A stretch of 64,000 nucleotides of DNA from Ochotona curzoniae (taxonomy: Eukaryota > Chordata > Mammalia > Lagomorpha > Ochotonidae). This document shows positions 1 to 14,413 of the stretch, piece by piece; positions within the stretch are counted from its first letter, which is position 1, and the number at the start of each line of letters is the position of its first letter. The notes beneath the pieces are model-generated. The model was not told the DNA's origin and made no database searches. It saw nothing but the letters and a program-made list of their open reading frames with translations. The stretch is taken from NCBI RefSeq assembly GCF_017591425.1, contig NW_024466607.1, forward strand, positions 12,532,501 to 12,596,500, read 5' to 3'. The position numbers and the translations under genes were made by a program.

Positions 1-146
1 CCCTGGACACGTAGTCCTTACCTTGTTCTTTTCATATCCCGGAGCAACTTAGTGTGACTCTGCCCTATTCAGCCATCTCAGAGCCTCTCATGTGATGATT
101 TTTGAAGAGGATTCATTCCGCCTTTACTTTATGGATCATGTTTTTT

Positions 147-724
<578 letters not shown>

Positions 725-1224
725 TAGATTAGCAGTAGAAGAGTAATAGTCACCAATCACCACTCTCAGTCAAAAATAAAACAACAAACAAAAACCTGCC
801 CCCGTGCTTGTTCTGCCCTTTTGGCCCAGGCCACACACAAAGGGGAGTGAAGCCAGGCTTTTCCCCTCGCAAAGGAGCCTTTGTAGTGTCAGTGTTGTCA
901 TTGTCAGCCAAGCAAAGAAGGAGGGGAACGCTGAAGATGGTTAGTCTTCTGGGAAAAGCCAAGCCAGCAGGGAGGCTAGCACAGGGTGATGGGTTGAGGG
1001 AAGCATAGTGAGCTGCAACGTGACACTGGTAGGTCACAAAGCCTAATGAGATGGGGTGTGTGCTAGCAGGTGCCACCACACACGTGTGTGCCTTCCTTGC
1101 TCTATCATGTCAGAGTGCTGGAAGACTAAAGTCATTCTTTTGTACACACAGTTTGGGGACTCTTCTCATCCTATTATGAGGTGCCAATCTTTAGTCTCTG
1201 GTTTAAGAGTATTCCTCTCGAGCC

Positions 1225-1800
1225 CACATACAGCCATGGAACTATATTTCCTTCATTGTCACAAATGATGATAGTCCAACAGCTAAGATCAACCAAGTTG
1301 TCTTATCAAGTGATGACTGGATAAAGAAATTGTGCTCTATACATACATGATAGAATTCTACTCAGCCATCAGAAACAAGGAAACCTATTTTTCACAACAG
1401 AATGGAAGCAGTTGGAGACAATTATGCTTAGTAACACAGTCTCCAAAAGATACTGTTTGTTTTTTCCTGATTTTTGCTAACAAATATACAGAGTACAAAA
1501 AAGCTAATGCATATGCATGAGCTAACATGTTTAGATTTGGTCACTGTTCATAGCCCTTGTCTATACTCATGAGGAACAGTGGTTTTCTGCTTGCTACTTG
1601 TTTAATTCTTTATTTAATGAAGGGTTAAGCTTGTGATTATAAACTAAGTTGAAGATTTGACATTGCAAAAATTAAAACAGAAAAAGGGAGGGTGAGAGGG
1701 AACGAGAAGGGGGTAGTGTAGGAAATATCATCCTGTTCTTAAAACTGTATATATGAAATACATGGGAATTTTCCATTTGTGTAAATACATTAAAAACTAC
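1225..1800 (+). mobile_element. L1 LINE, 3' end of ORF2 and 3' UTR
   Basis: The stretch from about 1310 to 1440 carries the recognisable end of L1 ORF2: a 'gatgactggataaag' motif, then 'attctactcagccatcagaaa', then 'atggaagcagttggagac'. It is followed by a lagomorph-type 3' UTR with an A/G-rich purine block at 1676-1715 and a terminal 'cttaaaactgtat' segment. The copy is 5'-truncated and its reading frame is broken, so it is not active. It sits in sense orientation within the ABHD5 intron. No target-site duplication was identified. Confidence 0.8.
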
Positions 1801-2287
1801 TGTGATGGTGTGCTATGCCTCTGCCTTTCGCCCTTTCAACTTGGGTCAGTCAACAGTGCTTTCAGCCAAAGTACACAAGAACATAAACTATGAGGTCTAT
1901 TAGGATTTCCTTAGCAAAGAGATGGCACCAGCACTTGTTCCAGAGCTGTCTCTTGGGCTTAGGATTTGGATCTGGGTTTGGGATTCTCTTGGCCTTTTTC
2001 CTCAGGGTGTTCACTGCTCCTAAGGGTTGAATGAAGGTGAGGGAATCGCTGCCAGCATATTGACTGTGGCCTCTGCTCAGCCCTCCTTGCCACCTTCCCT
2101 CCTTCCCTCTGGGTGAGGAGAGCAGTGGGACTGCAGGATTAGGAAGAGTTCCAGAGGCTGAGCTGGTGACCCCAAGTCCCCCCACCAAGCCTTCTTCCCT
2201 GTCCCCAGGAATGTTCACCTCCCTTCATAGGGCCATTCCTCACATTTAGTCCTCTTTGGGTGAGCTACATATGAGCTTGATTTGGTC

Positions 2288-2365
2288 TTTTTTTTTTTTA
2301 AGAGTTATTTATTTATTGGAAAGTCAGATATACAGAGAGGAGGAGAGACTTGAGAGATCTTCTAC
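2288..2365 (-). mobile_element. SINE tail fragment (C-repeat)
   Basis: A T run is followed by the complement of the SINE 3' tail (atttatttattggaaagtcagatatacagagagg). Similarity stops after about 80 bases, before the GGAAGATCTTCC block is complete. It is either a 5'-truncated insertion or a deleted older copy. No flanking duplication is visible. Confidence 0.75.
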
Positions 2366-2591
2366 CCAGGCATACTGTCCACTACACTCACTTGCTTGCG
2401 TTTGGTGGTGGAGAGGATGTAGGATACCAAACACACCATAACAATCTTGGTGTAGCAGCATGATTCCTTCAGAGATAGGGAGTGCCAGAAGAGAAGTGAA
2501 GACTTGCTAGAACAAAGAGAAGCCAGGATTGGAAAGCTGCCTTATGAACTGAAGTGCTCCTGTAAACCAGTACACTGTGTTCTTTAGTTAT

Positions 2592-2920
2592 AATTTTTTT
2601 TTAAAAAAAATCTATTTTATTTTTATTGGAAACGCGGATATACAGAGAGGAGAGACAGAGAGGAAGATCTTCCCTCCGATAACTCACTCCCCAAGTGAGC
2701 GCAACAGGCCGATGCTATGCCGGTCCAAAGCCGGGAACCTCTTCCGGGTCTCCCACGTGGGCGCAGGGTCCCAAAGCTTTGGGCCGTCCTCAACTGCCCT
2801 TCCGGGCCACAGGCAGGGAGCTGGAAGGGAAGCGGGGCTGCCGGGATAGAACCGGCGCCCATATGGGATCCCGGGCATGCAAGGTGAAGACCTTAACCAC
2901 TGTGCCATCGCGCCAGGCCC
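2592..2920 (-). mobile_element. Lagomorph SINE (C-repeat, young subtype), full length
   Basis: This reverse-oriented copy is closely similar to the one at 147-482, from the T-rich left end to the terminal CGCGCCAGGCCC. It is flanked by a short TAGTTAT duplication (2585-2591, 2921-2927). It ends about 200 bases upstream of the ABHD5 exon acceptor at 3116, so it is the closest young insertion to a coding exon in this window. The conserved tRNA-like head is at the right end. Confidence 0.92.
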
Positions 2921-3112
2921 TAGTTATCTTAATCCTTGGAATCTCGAGAGCAACTTCCTCAGGGTGTGCTTTGTCTCTCCCTAAAATACGTGTTTGCATT
3001 CATGGGTATGTGCATGTCCGTAGCACTCACAGTGCCAGAAGGCACCAGAAGTTTCTCTAGTGTTTAGGCTGTAAGTTATAGTTCAAAACATGCATCTTAT
3101 ATTTCCTATTAA

Positions 3113-6122
<3,010 letters not shown>

Positions 6123-6351
6123 GCGCGGGGAGGCTCCGGCGGAGCTGCTGGCCGGCAGGACTCCTCAGCAGCGATCCCCGTCTACGTCGAGGAGAGCAAG
6201 TGTAAGAACGAGGCGTCTTCCCGACTGTCCCGGGCACATGTCTTCTTTAGGAAGTCACTTGCACACTCACACCAATTAGTGCCTTCTAAAGGAACAGCTT
6301 TCTCCTATACAAAATTGAAATGCACAAGAGTCTCCAAACTTAATAGCTTTA

Positions 6352-6357
6352 AATAAA
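6352..6357 (+). promoter_or_regulatory. ABHD5: Proximal poly(A) signal AATAAA, ABHD5
   Basis: A canonical hexamer 230 bases past the stop codon, followed within 20-30 bases by a GT/T-containing stretch (ggttattgtccctctgatgt). It would give a short-UTR transcript. Usage is inferred. Confidence 0.5.
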
Positions 6358-7426
6358 GGGTTATTGTCCCTCTGATGTACTGAAAAATTGTTAGTTTTTC
6401 AATGAAAAGTTTTTTTTTTTTCATTTTTATCTAACTTTGCTAGCTGATTACCTTTAATATTGCAGTCTATAATTGCCAATTTAAAAAAATAATTTCAGGG
6501 TCGATTATGTTATATATTATGTAGGTGCACTTTATTTTCCTTGTCTGTGTGTTTGTTCAGTCAAATAACTGATATAGTGCATCCAAATTCAATGTGTTTC
6601 TATGTAAGCATTTCTATTTTTTTCCTTTGGAATACTTCATTTTTGAAATGGAGTAAAAAGATAAGTTTTTGGCTCACAGGATGGGAATTAATCACTAACA
6701 TGAATTTTTTTGGTTTTTCTCTTTTTTATATTTAAGGCTGCAAAGCCACGTTCAGCATTTTAAATGTAGCTCAATGCTGCACAGTCGCAGCTAACCCCTG
6801 GAAATGTGTACATGTCACTGAATTTTCTACTTCTAATGAAACATATCAATTCTTAAATGACTCATATACTGAAAAGCCTTAACTAAAAGCCTGTCCTGTT
6901 TTATTCCCCGTTGAAACTGTTCCTTTCTATGAACCAGGGCCTAGCACCTGGGTCAGCTCTCCTCAGGTAAGCTGGAATCTCAACATTGTCTCACTCCTGG
7001 CAAGCAAGGCATGTCATGTTCTCATTAACATCCAAATCTTGTACAGGCTGCTAAAACTGGATTACGTTTTTACCACTAAAATATTAAAATGGGTGGTGCT
7101 GTTATGTCCCATAGCACATGAAATGAGCTAGAACTTGGGTTTATTTTTTAATTAGGAGTATCATGTTGACTGAATCATTTAAATACTTGAAGTTAAAGTG
7201 CAAAAATGACATAGTGTGGATTGAACTGTTAGTAACTGCCATCAAGCATAGCACTTGCTTGAGATTTTAAAGAGAGGAAATCTTTGAAGCTGTGAAAAAG
7301 CTCCATTTGTAACTGGCTGCTGGGGAAAACCCTCTAAAAAAGGAAATTGAGATGAATTGTCTGCCACAAGGCATGTTTGCCTTGGGTCCTGCTGCCTATT
7401 TGTCTAGGAGAAAGGCAGGTTATATA

Positions 7427-7432
7427 AATAAA
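7427..7432 (+). promoter_or_regulatory. ABHD5: Intermediate poly(A) signal AATAAA
   Basis: A canonical hexamer in 'tatataaataaacagtg'. The downstream 60 bases are only weakly GT-rich, so it is the least convincing of the three candidates. Confidence 0.3.
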
Positions 7433-8189
7433 CAGTGAACTAGAGCATATAATGGGTTAATGCTTTGGGTTATTGCACTTTTAAAATGGTTAATTAGGAA
7501 ATTTAAGGTTGCATCACTGTTGATTAACTGCCAGAAAGACTGAATGTGCTGTTTTCAGCATTACCTCCCCAACGAAGGCATAGGCAAATAATACTGAAGC
7601 CTGGCCAAAAGCTTCCCAATGAAGCGCGTGTCTCCTTTGTCAGATTAACTAGGTTAGTGCACGCAGGCAACATGGGAATCAAGATGGGCCATCTGATGTC
7701 TCAAGAACAAAAACAGCTGATAGTAGCATCTTAGATGGCCAAATCCAGAGCTGTAAGTGGCACAAACAATTAAGGTCATTTTTTTGGAAGCACTCTTCAG
7801 TCTTTCTTAATTATCCTTTGCGGGGTAGATGCCAGTTGTCAATTGTACAAGGTTTCTGCGTGGGAAACTTGGTCCCTTGGAGGTAAATGACTTGTTTCAC
7901 TTAGTGAATGGGGTTTATGACCACAGGTGTGCCAAGTGATTCAGGAAAAACGTATACCTAACTATCCAATGAGACTTATTTCTCTGCTGACTGAATCTAC
8001 TGTATTTGAAATATGTCATAATTCTTGAACAGTCGCATTTTACCTTGAGGTATTTGTAATTTTCTGAACATTGAACAAGCAGAAAATCACAATCCCAGAA
8101 TTCTTACAAATACAGTGGGTGCTAAATGTTTTCTTAAAATTCGATTGCAGTATTTGGTGTTGCTAAGTTACACACAATGTATTTTAACA

Positions 8190-8195
8190 AATAAA
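8190..8195 (+). promoter_or_regulatory. ABHD5: Distal poly(A) signal AATAAA, probable ABHD5 transcript end
   Basis: A canonical hexamer followed about 10 bases later by a clear GT-rich downstream element (ctgtggtggtcac). A second G/T-rich patch follows at 8246-8262. This is the best-formed cleavage context after the stop codon, and recognisable ancient repeats resume within about 600 bases. Confidence 0.6.
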
Positions 8196-8215
8196 ATTTG
8201 CTGTGGTGGTCACAA

Positions 8216-8789
8216 ATGTACAGCTGTTATGTCTTCCTGATTTTTAGTGTGGGTTGGCCTGTTGATGATGTGACAGAGCCCTGGACCGGTGAGTGTTCTG
8301 AGAGAAGCTGCTCTGTAGGTGTTGTGGCCACCACATGGCCTGTCTGTGCTTACACACTTCCTGTTGATTTCTGTCTTCCTTTTTGTCTCTGAGGTTGAAG
8401 TTAAAAACAAAACAAAACAAAACAGCTGCCTAGGGTTAGTTTCAGAGTACGATTTAAAAGATTATACTTAAGTCTAATCAAACTGAAGTTTTTTTTCATA
8501 TGCCAAATTATTGGGAAAAAAAAAAGAGTAGGCAAAAGAACCCTAGCATTGAACAGTAGGGGAGGAAGAGCAAGGCTGTGAGGTACAGAAAGAAAACTGG
8601 AGTCACTCTCCATTCCTTGGCAGTGACACAGAGCATTGCATTATCAGGTGGTTTTGCTGTTGCGCAGTCTTGCTGCTCTGTCATTCAGCCACGTAAGTTT
8701 ATGAGATCATCATTGTACGTATGAATTGTTCTTGACTGTATAAATAATACAGTGAACACCCGGAGGTTTAGATGTGATAAAGGACTTCA
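8216..8789. other. Downstream flank of ABHD5, no feature recognised
   Basis: Unique-looking sequence with an AAAAC-rich microsatellite-like patch at 8402-8423 and an A run at 8516-8525. I see no exon, repeat family or RNA structure that I can support. Confidence 0.5.
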
Positions 8790-9440
8790 GGAAAAGACCT
8801 GAAAAATGTTGTTGAGAACAGGATAAGATCTGAATGGATCAAAGACCCAATTGGAAAATTGAAACCATTAAATGACTAAAAGAAAGCATGTGAATTCCTG
8901 TGGAATCTGAAAGCGGAAAAAAACATCTGAAGACTAGAAACTCAGAAGCAACAGACAGAAGAGGATGTGTCTTTTGCTATAAAGAATAATCTTCGATGCT
9001 CCCCTTTAAAAAAAAATGTGCAAGGGTCAAATTTAAGTAAGCAACTGGCAAAAAAAAAAAAATACTTCTTTATCACCAAGGGTTAATTAAAGCACTGATA
9101 GATGAAGAATTTTTTAACCTTGAAATGTGCCTGAACAGTAAGTAAAGATGTGCTTAGTAAGAGAAATTCCAAGTAAAATGGCTGAGACAACATTTCTTAC
9201 CTGTCAGGGGGTATCTTAAGTTATACAATCCAGTGGGGAAAACAGGTAGTTGGTTGTCTCTGTGAATGGAATGTGTTAGTAAATAGCAAAACAATATGTG
9301 GGTTCATCCTTCAACCTGGAAGTTCTAGGAATATGTTAAGATACTCTGGCAAGAATGTGGATGCATCACAAAGCATTCTTTTTGATAGTCAGAGATCAGA
9401 CGCCATCCAAGTCTTCATTGATAGGGAATTGAAGCGAGAA
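8790..9440 (+). mobile_element. Ancient L1 remnant (ORF2 3' part)
   Basis: The sequence follows the order of an L1 ORF2 3' region, heavily decayed: 'gaatggatcaaagaccc' with 'ttgaaaccattaaatgactaaaag' near 8832-8882, then an 'aagggttaattaa' motif near 9080, then 'aagaatgtggatgcatcac' near 9351. The end, 'catccaagtcttcattgatagggaattg' (9405-9432), matches the usual 'aaatgtccatcaatagggaactgg'. There are many stops and indels. It is an old mammalian L1 (L1M/HAL1 level), not a recent lagomorph L1. Confidence 0.6.
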
Positions 9441-9538
9441 ATTAAGGTCACAGGAAAAGGATGAGGACACCATCTTGAAAGGGCTCCCATTGGTGATACG
9501 TAGAATAACTTGAACATCAGAAAGAATAGTGGTTTGAT

Positions 9539-9652
9539 GGGCCTGGCGTGGTAGGCTAGTGGCTAAATTCGTTACCTCGCGTGCCGAGATATCATATGGG
9601 CGCTGATTTGAGTCCCACTTCCCACCCAGCTCCCTGCTTGTCACCCAGGTAA
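9539..9652 (+). mobile_element. SINE 5' fragment (tRNA-like head only)
   Basis: It begins GGGCCTGGCGTGGTAGGCTAGTGGCTAAA and continues through 'atcatatgggcgc' and 'cacccagctccctgcttgtcacc', then loses similarity. Only the tRNA-like head and the first part of the body are present. L1-mediated insertions are usually 5'-truncated, so loss of the 3' part points to a later deletion. Confidence 0.8.
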
Positions 9653-9884
9653 ACATGGCCAGCATTCCATGTGTTGAACAGTTCCAATCCATTAGAGGAG
9701 GCAAAACCATGATTTCCTAATCCTGTCATTCTAAATGTGTGAACAAGTCCAGACAGATGTTTCATTTTTCCTAGGATCACTCTGCACAATATTGAATTGA
9801 TGCCTTAGCAACTTCCAAGGGTGACTGACAGCTTTATGATCTTGTGCACCTTCAGATGCATCCTGTTTCAAACTACTATTCTTT

Positions 9885-10185
9885 CTTTAAAAAAAAAAAG
9901 ATTTATTTTTATTGGAAAGTCAGATATACAGAGAGGAAGAGAGACAGAGAGGAATCTTCCATCCAATGATTCACTCCACAAGTGGCTACAATGGGTCAGT
10001 ACCAAGCCAATCCAAGCCAGGAGCCCAGAGCCTCTTCCAGGTCTCCCAAATGGGTGCAGGGTCCCAAGGCTTTGACCTGTCCTCTACTGCTTTCCCAGGT
10101 CACAAGCAGGGAGCTGGATGGGAACTGGGACTCAAATCCTTGCTTGCCAGGTGTGAAGGCTCCAAGTTCTTAATCTGATTTGCAA
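9885..10185 (-). mobile_element. Lagomorph SINE (C-repeat), head decayed
   Basis: The reverse copy starts with the A/T-rich tail complement (gatttatttttattggaaagtcagatata), has GAATCTTCCATCC and GGGTCCCAAGGCTTT blocks, and fades after 'tgtgaaggctccaagttcttaatctg', so the terminal tRNA-like head is largely lost. Bases 9653-9884 before it are unique with no recognised feature. Confidence 0.85.
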
Positions 10186-10516
10186 CATTGTATGTTCCTG
10201 GACTCTTGCCATGGAGACAAATATAAGAAGGTAAACTCTGGTCTAGTTCTTCCTTTGGAGAATGAGAAGAACATGGTGTCATGGAGACCAGAGGAGGGAG
10301 CGTGTACTCTAAACATTACGGCTGCACTGAGTTCACTATGAGCTGTGCCCTAGTTTCCACCTATGGGTGTTTTAATAATTGGAAGGTAGAGCAATGGGAA
10401 TGATTTCAACATTGAATCCAACATGCCAGACATGAATGACTGATATCTCACCAACCTATGCCAACCAGCTTACCATCCGGCTTTCTGCTGACTTAGGAGA
10501 GCCCTCACAGATCCTT
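10186..10516. other. Unassigned intergenic segment
   Basis: No recognisable repeat, exon or regulatory cluster. It separates two SINEs. Confidence 0.4.
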
Positions 10517-10530
10517 AACAATTGTATCTT

Positions 10531-10858
10531 TTTTTTTTAAGATTTATTTATTTATTGGAAAGTCAGACATACAGAGGAGGAGAGACAGAGAGGAAGATCT
10601 TCCCTCCGATGATTCACTCCCCAAGTGAGTGCAACGGCTGATGCTATGCCGATCTGAAGCCAGGATCCAGGAACTTCTTCCTGGTATCTCACACAGGTGC
10701 AGGGTCTCAAAGCTTTAGGCCATCTTCTATTGCTTTCCCAGGCCACAAGCAGGGAGCTGGATGGGAAGTGGAGCTGCCAGGATTAGAACCGGCGCCCATA
10801 TGGGATCCCAGGGCATTCAAGGTGAGGACTTTAGCTGCTAGGCCACGCTGCCGGGCCC
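10531..10858 (-). mobile_element. Lagomorph SINE (C-repeat, young subtype), full length
   Basis: This complete reverse copy runs from the T run and AAGATTTATTTATTTATTGG to CTGCCGGGCCC. The flanking duplication AACAATTGTATCTT / AACATTTGTATCTT (10517-10530, 10859-10872) has one mismatch in 14. The GGCGCCCATATGGGATCCC core typical of the young subtype is intact near 10790-10808. Confidence 0.92.
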
Positions 10859-10872
10859 AACATTTGTATCTT

Positions 10873-11341
10873 CAAGACTTGGAAATGCTGTCTACATCCG
10901 TGGGAGGGACACTAGGGAGAGTGGCAATGGAGAGTCAAAATGACAAAGGAAGTAGCAGATGCTGAAGACAACACAGAAGGCCTGAATCTGGTACTGACCT
11001 GCAGGACAAGGGACAAGTGCTCCTGTCTCAGAAGGTTCTCAGTGGTGACCTAAAGTTTTCGAGCATCTCGGTGCCATAAGATGCCTTCTCAATGTCACAT
11101 GGCAAGCACCGAGATGACGGCCACTGACATATCTTCCTTGGCAGCTGCGGTGAACACCATACCTATTCCAGCCAGTATGTGAGCATCATATGTAGGCTAT
11201 GCCAGCTCCCAGAGCCACAAAGCTCAAAGTGTAGTGTGCTGAAGAGTGTCACCAAGGTTGCTCTTCGCAAATGCCGACTATAGCCTCAAGGGATTCTGGC
11301 CCCACAATGTGTATGAAGCAACATTTAAAAAAAAAAATATT
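10873..11341. other. Unassigned intergenic segment
   Basis: Unique-looking DNA between two SINEs, with an A run at 11326-11337. No coding or RNA feature could be supported. Confidence 0.4.
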
Positions 11342-11635
11342 GGGCCTGGCTAAATCCTCATCTTGCACACACTGGGATCCCATACAGACACCAGTTCATG
11401 TTCTGGCTGTTCCACTTCCCATTCAGTTCCCTGCTTGTGGATGGGAAAGCAATAGAGGATGGCCCAAAGTTTTGGGACCCTGAAAGAAGCTCCTGGCTGC
11501 TGGCTTCGAATAGACTCAGCTCTGGTTGTTGTGGCCTCTTGGGGAGTGAACCAGCAGATTAAAGATCTTTCTGTCTTTCTTTCTGTAAATTTGACTTTCC
11601 AATAAAAACAGATGGATCTTTAAAAAAAAAAAAAA
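11342..11635 (+). mobile_element. Lagomorph SINE (C-repeat), 5' region shortened
   Basis: The forward copy begins GGGCCTGGCTAAATCC, missing about 15 bases of the tRNA-like head (the A-box region). It continues through GGGATCCCATA, the CCCTGCTTGTGG block and AAGATCTTTCTG, and ends with 'ccaataaaaacagatggatctttaaa' and a 14-base A run. That A run directly abuts an older SINE in opposite orientation. Confidence 0.85.
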
Positions 11636-11895
11636 CTTATTTGAAAGGCAAAGAGACAATTTCCCAGTTGTCCATAACACACAGACCTGGACCAGGCCAA
11701 AGCCAGGAGTCCAGAACTTAAGCTGAGTCTCCTGTGCAGGTGGCAGGGACCCACCTGCTTGAGTCGTCACCTGCTGACAGAGCATCTATTACTAAGAAAC
11801 TGGAAGAGAGTACAGCCATGACATAAACCCAACACTCTGACATGCCATGCAGGGGTTCTACTTGGTGACTTAGCCAGCATGCCAAAAGCTCACCC
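11636..11895 (-). mobile_element. Older lagomorph SINE, reverse copy
   Basis: It starts 'cttatttgaaaggcaaagaga' (older tail type: CAAATAAG rather than CAATAAAAATA), then shows the 'gccaaagccaggagtccagaac' and 'aggtggcagggacccacctgcttgagt' blocks, and ends in a decayed head near 'gacttagccagcatgcc'. It lies tail-to-tail with the copy at 11342-11635. Confidence 0.7.
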
Positions 11896-12445
11896 AGGAA
11901 TCCACGTGTTTTTAATGGACACCCTTCCCAAGTACATCTGGCATTAGGAATGCTTGACTTGTTTATTTGTTTTGACTAGACTCAAACCAGAAATGCTGGC
12001 TCCTGGAGAAAGCTCTAATCTCAGTTTAATTATTTTACTCTTAGCTCAAGTGAGGCCCATCCAGACAGGCAGAAGTCTGGGCAGAGGTTGTATGCAAACT
12101 GTAGAATATGCTCTCCAACTCCCTCCCTTCCAGGATTCCTTCCAGAAGTACACTTACGCTGGTGGCTGTGGCTGCTGTGAACTCTGTCCTGTTCTTGCAC
12201 GACTGCCAATTTCTCTACCAGAGCTCTGGTTTGTCCTCCACCTCACTGCCTTGAGTCCTAGCCATCCCTCAGAACAAAAGCTATAATAATGTTCTGATTC
12301 CAGGCATCAGCTTCTTCACTTGCCTTTTTGTAATATCCCATGTGTTAGTTATGGGGGCTGGGTGGTTGGTCCCCAAAAGGAACTCACACTGTCATCCTGG
12401 AAGTGGCGTTCCTGTAATCAAACTGATTTTAAAAATATAGTTTGC
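11896..12445. other. Unassigned intergenic segment
   Basis: No confident repeat or gene. Open frames here (for example 11954-12286) have no recognisable domain and no splice context. Confidence 0.4.
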
Positions 12446-12764
12446 TGGGCCCAGTGTAATAGCCTAGTGACTAAATCCTTGCCTTGCATGCGCCAGGATC
12501 CCAGGGTGCCAGTTCATGCCTTGGCTGCCCCACTTCCCATCCGGCTCCCTGCTTGTGGCCTGGGAAAACAGTAGAGGATGGCCCAAAGCCTTGGGACCCT
12601 GCAGTTGCTTGGGAGACCTGGAAGAAGCTCCTGACTCTTGCCTTGGCATCAGCTCAGTTCTGACTGTTCGGCTACTTGGGGAGTCAACCAGCGGATGCAA
12701 AATCTTTCTCTCTGTAAATCTGTTTCCAATAAAAATAAACAAATACATCATTAAAAAAAAAAAA
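12446..12764 (+). mobile_element. Lagomorph SINE (C-repeat), full length
   Basis: The forward copy starts GGGCCCAGTGTAATAGCCTAGTGACTAAATCC, continues through CAGGATCCCAGGGTGCC, GGCCTGGGAAAACAG and GGCCCAAAGCCTTGGGACC, and ends 'ccaataaaaataaacaaatacatcattaaa' plus an A run to 12764. Both Pol III promoter regions are present but mutated. No clear duplication was found. Confidence 0.9.
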
Positions 12765-13025
12765 GAGGGAAAGAAAGGTTCTACAAACCCCTGTTTTCAT
12801 CTTTACCCTCCGTTCACATAGCTAGGATTTCAGAACTTATTCCCTTTAGAGGTCTTTTATTCAAACTGCCTTCTGTGGAGTGGCTTCAAATATTATCAAG
12901 AATAGCATGACTGGGCCAGCAGTATGTTTCAGTTAGTTGGATCTTTGTAGAAAAAAAAATCACAAATTACAAACATTATATGTATAGATAGTTTTGTAAA
13001 AAATATGTATGTATGAATATCTTAT

Positions 13026-13285
13026 TTTTATTTGTTTGAAAGGCAGAAAGAGTGAGCACTCAAACCCATGTACTGATTCCCTGGCTACGTAGCTGGACCT
13101 GAGCCAGGTGGGAGCCAGGCTGGAGCCAGGAGTCCAGAACTCAGTCCAGAAGCTCCCGTGTGGGCAGCAGGGACCCACAGACTTGAGCCATCACCTGCTG
13201 CCTCCCAGGGACGCTGGTAAGGACTCAAACCCAGGTATTCTGAAAGGGGGTGTGGGCATTCTAAGTCGGGTGTAACCCACATATC
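13026..13285 (-). mobile_element. Older lagomorph SINE, reverse copy
   Basis: The tail complement 'tttatttgtttgaaaggcagaaagagtgag' is followed by 'gagccaggagtccagaactcagtccagaagctcccgtgtgggcagcagggaccca', with a decayed head to about 13285. It is of the older subtype, more diverged than the ATAAAAATAAATA-tailed copies. Bases 12765-13025 before it are AT-rich and unassigned. Confidence 0.75.
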
Positions 13286-13464
13286 ACGTAACTACCCTTC
13301 CCTCTAATTAAGTTTCGATAGATGGGCTGCCTGTGCCTCAGCAATGGAGAATTAGATAGGTTCAGAATTAGCCAAGTTTCTTTATGATAGAAGATGCCCC
13401 GTGCAGGCCAACACTGAATTCCATGGTACAAGGGCTCTAGTTAGCAACCTCTGACTGCAACTGC

Positions 13465-13795
13465 TCATGGCACAGCAGGAAAACCCAGTGTCTGTGGCAC
13501 TAGTGCCAGTTTATGTCCCAGCTGCTCCACTTCTGATTCAGCTCCCTGATAATGGCCTGGGAAAGCAGCAAAAGATGGTTCACCTGCTGGGACTCCTATT
13601 CCGCATATGGGAGACCCGAAATAAGCTCCTGGTTCAAGGCTTTGGCCTAGCCCAATCCTGACTGTGGTGACCATGTTGGGAATAAACCAGCAGACGGAAT
13701 ATTTCTCTGTTTTTCTCTTTGTAATTCTAACTTACAATCCTTTTTTTTTAAAAAAAAGAGAACAAGTCTGCTTTTCAAATAAATAATACTTTACA
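13465..13795 (+). mobile_element. Older lagomorph SINE, forward copy
   Basis: The head is 'catggcacagcaggaaaaccc', followed by 'cagctgctccacttctgattcagctccctgataatggcctggg', 'catatgggagacccgaaataagctcctgg' and 'gaataaaccagcagacgga'. It ends in a T/A-rich tail with 'cttttcaaataaata'. The CTTTCAAATAAATA tail marks the older subtype. Confidence 0.8.
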
Positions 13796-13989
13796 GACTT
13801 TTTCAAAAGAACATGAATAAATTGTGACTCCTTTCTACTGTTGTCTGTGTGTGCTTTTATCAACTATACTGCAAGGAAAACATGGCTTGTTGCAAAGGAA
13901 GCGAAATCACTTCTGGCCCGGGAGATCAGGGAAGCTGCAGCAGGTGCCATTTGAACCTGACATATTACGAACCTGGAGATTAAATTCCA

Positions 13990-14150
13990 TTTGTCTTTCA
14001 TAAGAAATTACATTATGGAATGCTCATTGTGAGCTTTGAGCTTTGCAATATTATTCACTTAAACTTCAGAACAATCCACTGGGAAAGGAACAATTATCCC
14101 ACCAAGAAGTGATACTAAAGGCTGGGTGGAGTACGTGCTGTTGGGACCTT
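13990..14150 (+). repeat. Possible MIR (ancient mammalian SINE)
   Basis: 'tattcacttaaacttcagaacaatccactgggaaaggaacaattatccc' resembles the MIR core and 3' region (TCATTTAATCCTCACAACAACCC..GGTA..ATTATCCC). Divergence is high and the limits are approximate. Confidence 0.45.
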
Positions 14151-14413
14151 GCCCAGATGGCTCTGCTGGCATAGTTGCCAGCTGGTTCTCACCAACCTCT
14201 CCCGTGAGGACTGCTCTGGGATAATGATGGCAATAGTCTTCCTGGAGATGAACTGTGGAAGTCAATGTCACAGACACCTGCTGGCTCACAAGGAGCTAGA
14301 AAACAGGAAGCAGCTGACAGGAGACAAGAGAATTAGATTTTCTTTATCTTCCAGCTAGGAGACATTCCAGCAAGAAAACTTTATAAATAATCATTCCCTC
14401 CCCCGCCCCCCCA

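Larger units (their letters stand above)
6123..8215 (+). other. ABHD5: ABHD5 3' untranslated region (probable extent)
   Basis: The region between the stop codon and the last strong poly(A) signal is free of SINEs, LINEs and LTRs for about 2.1 kb, unlike the introns and the downstream DNA. It is AT-rich with T-rich runs at 6410-6422 and 6714-6732. There are at least three AATAAA hexamers (6352-6357, 7427-7432, 8190-8195), so short and long UTR isoforms are plausible. The exact ends are inferred and cannot be fixed without RNA data. Open frames inside it show no similarity that I recognise. Confidence 0.7.
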
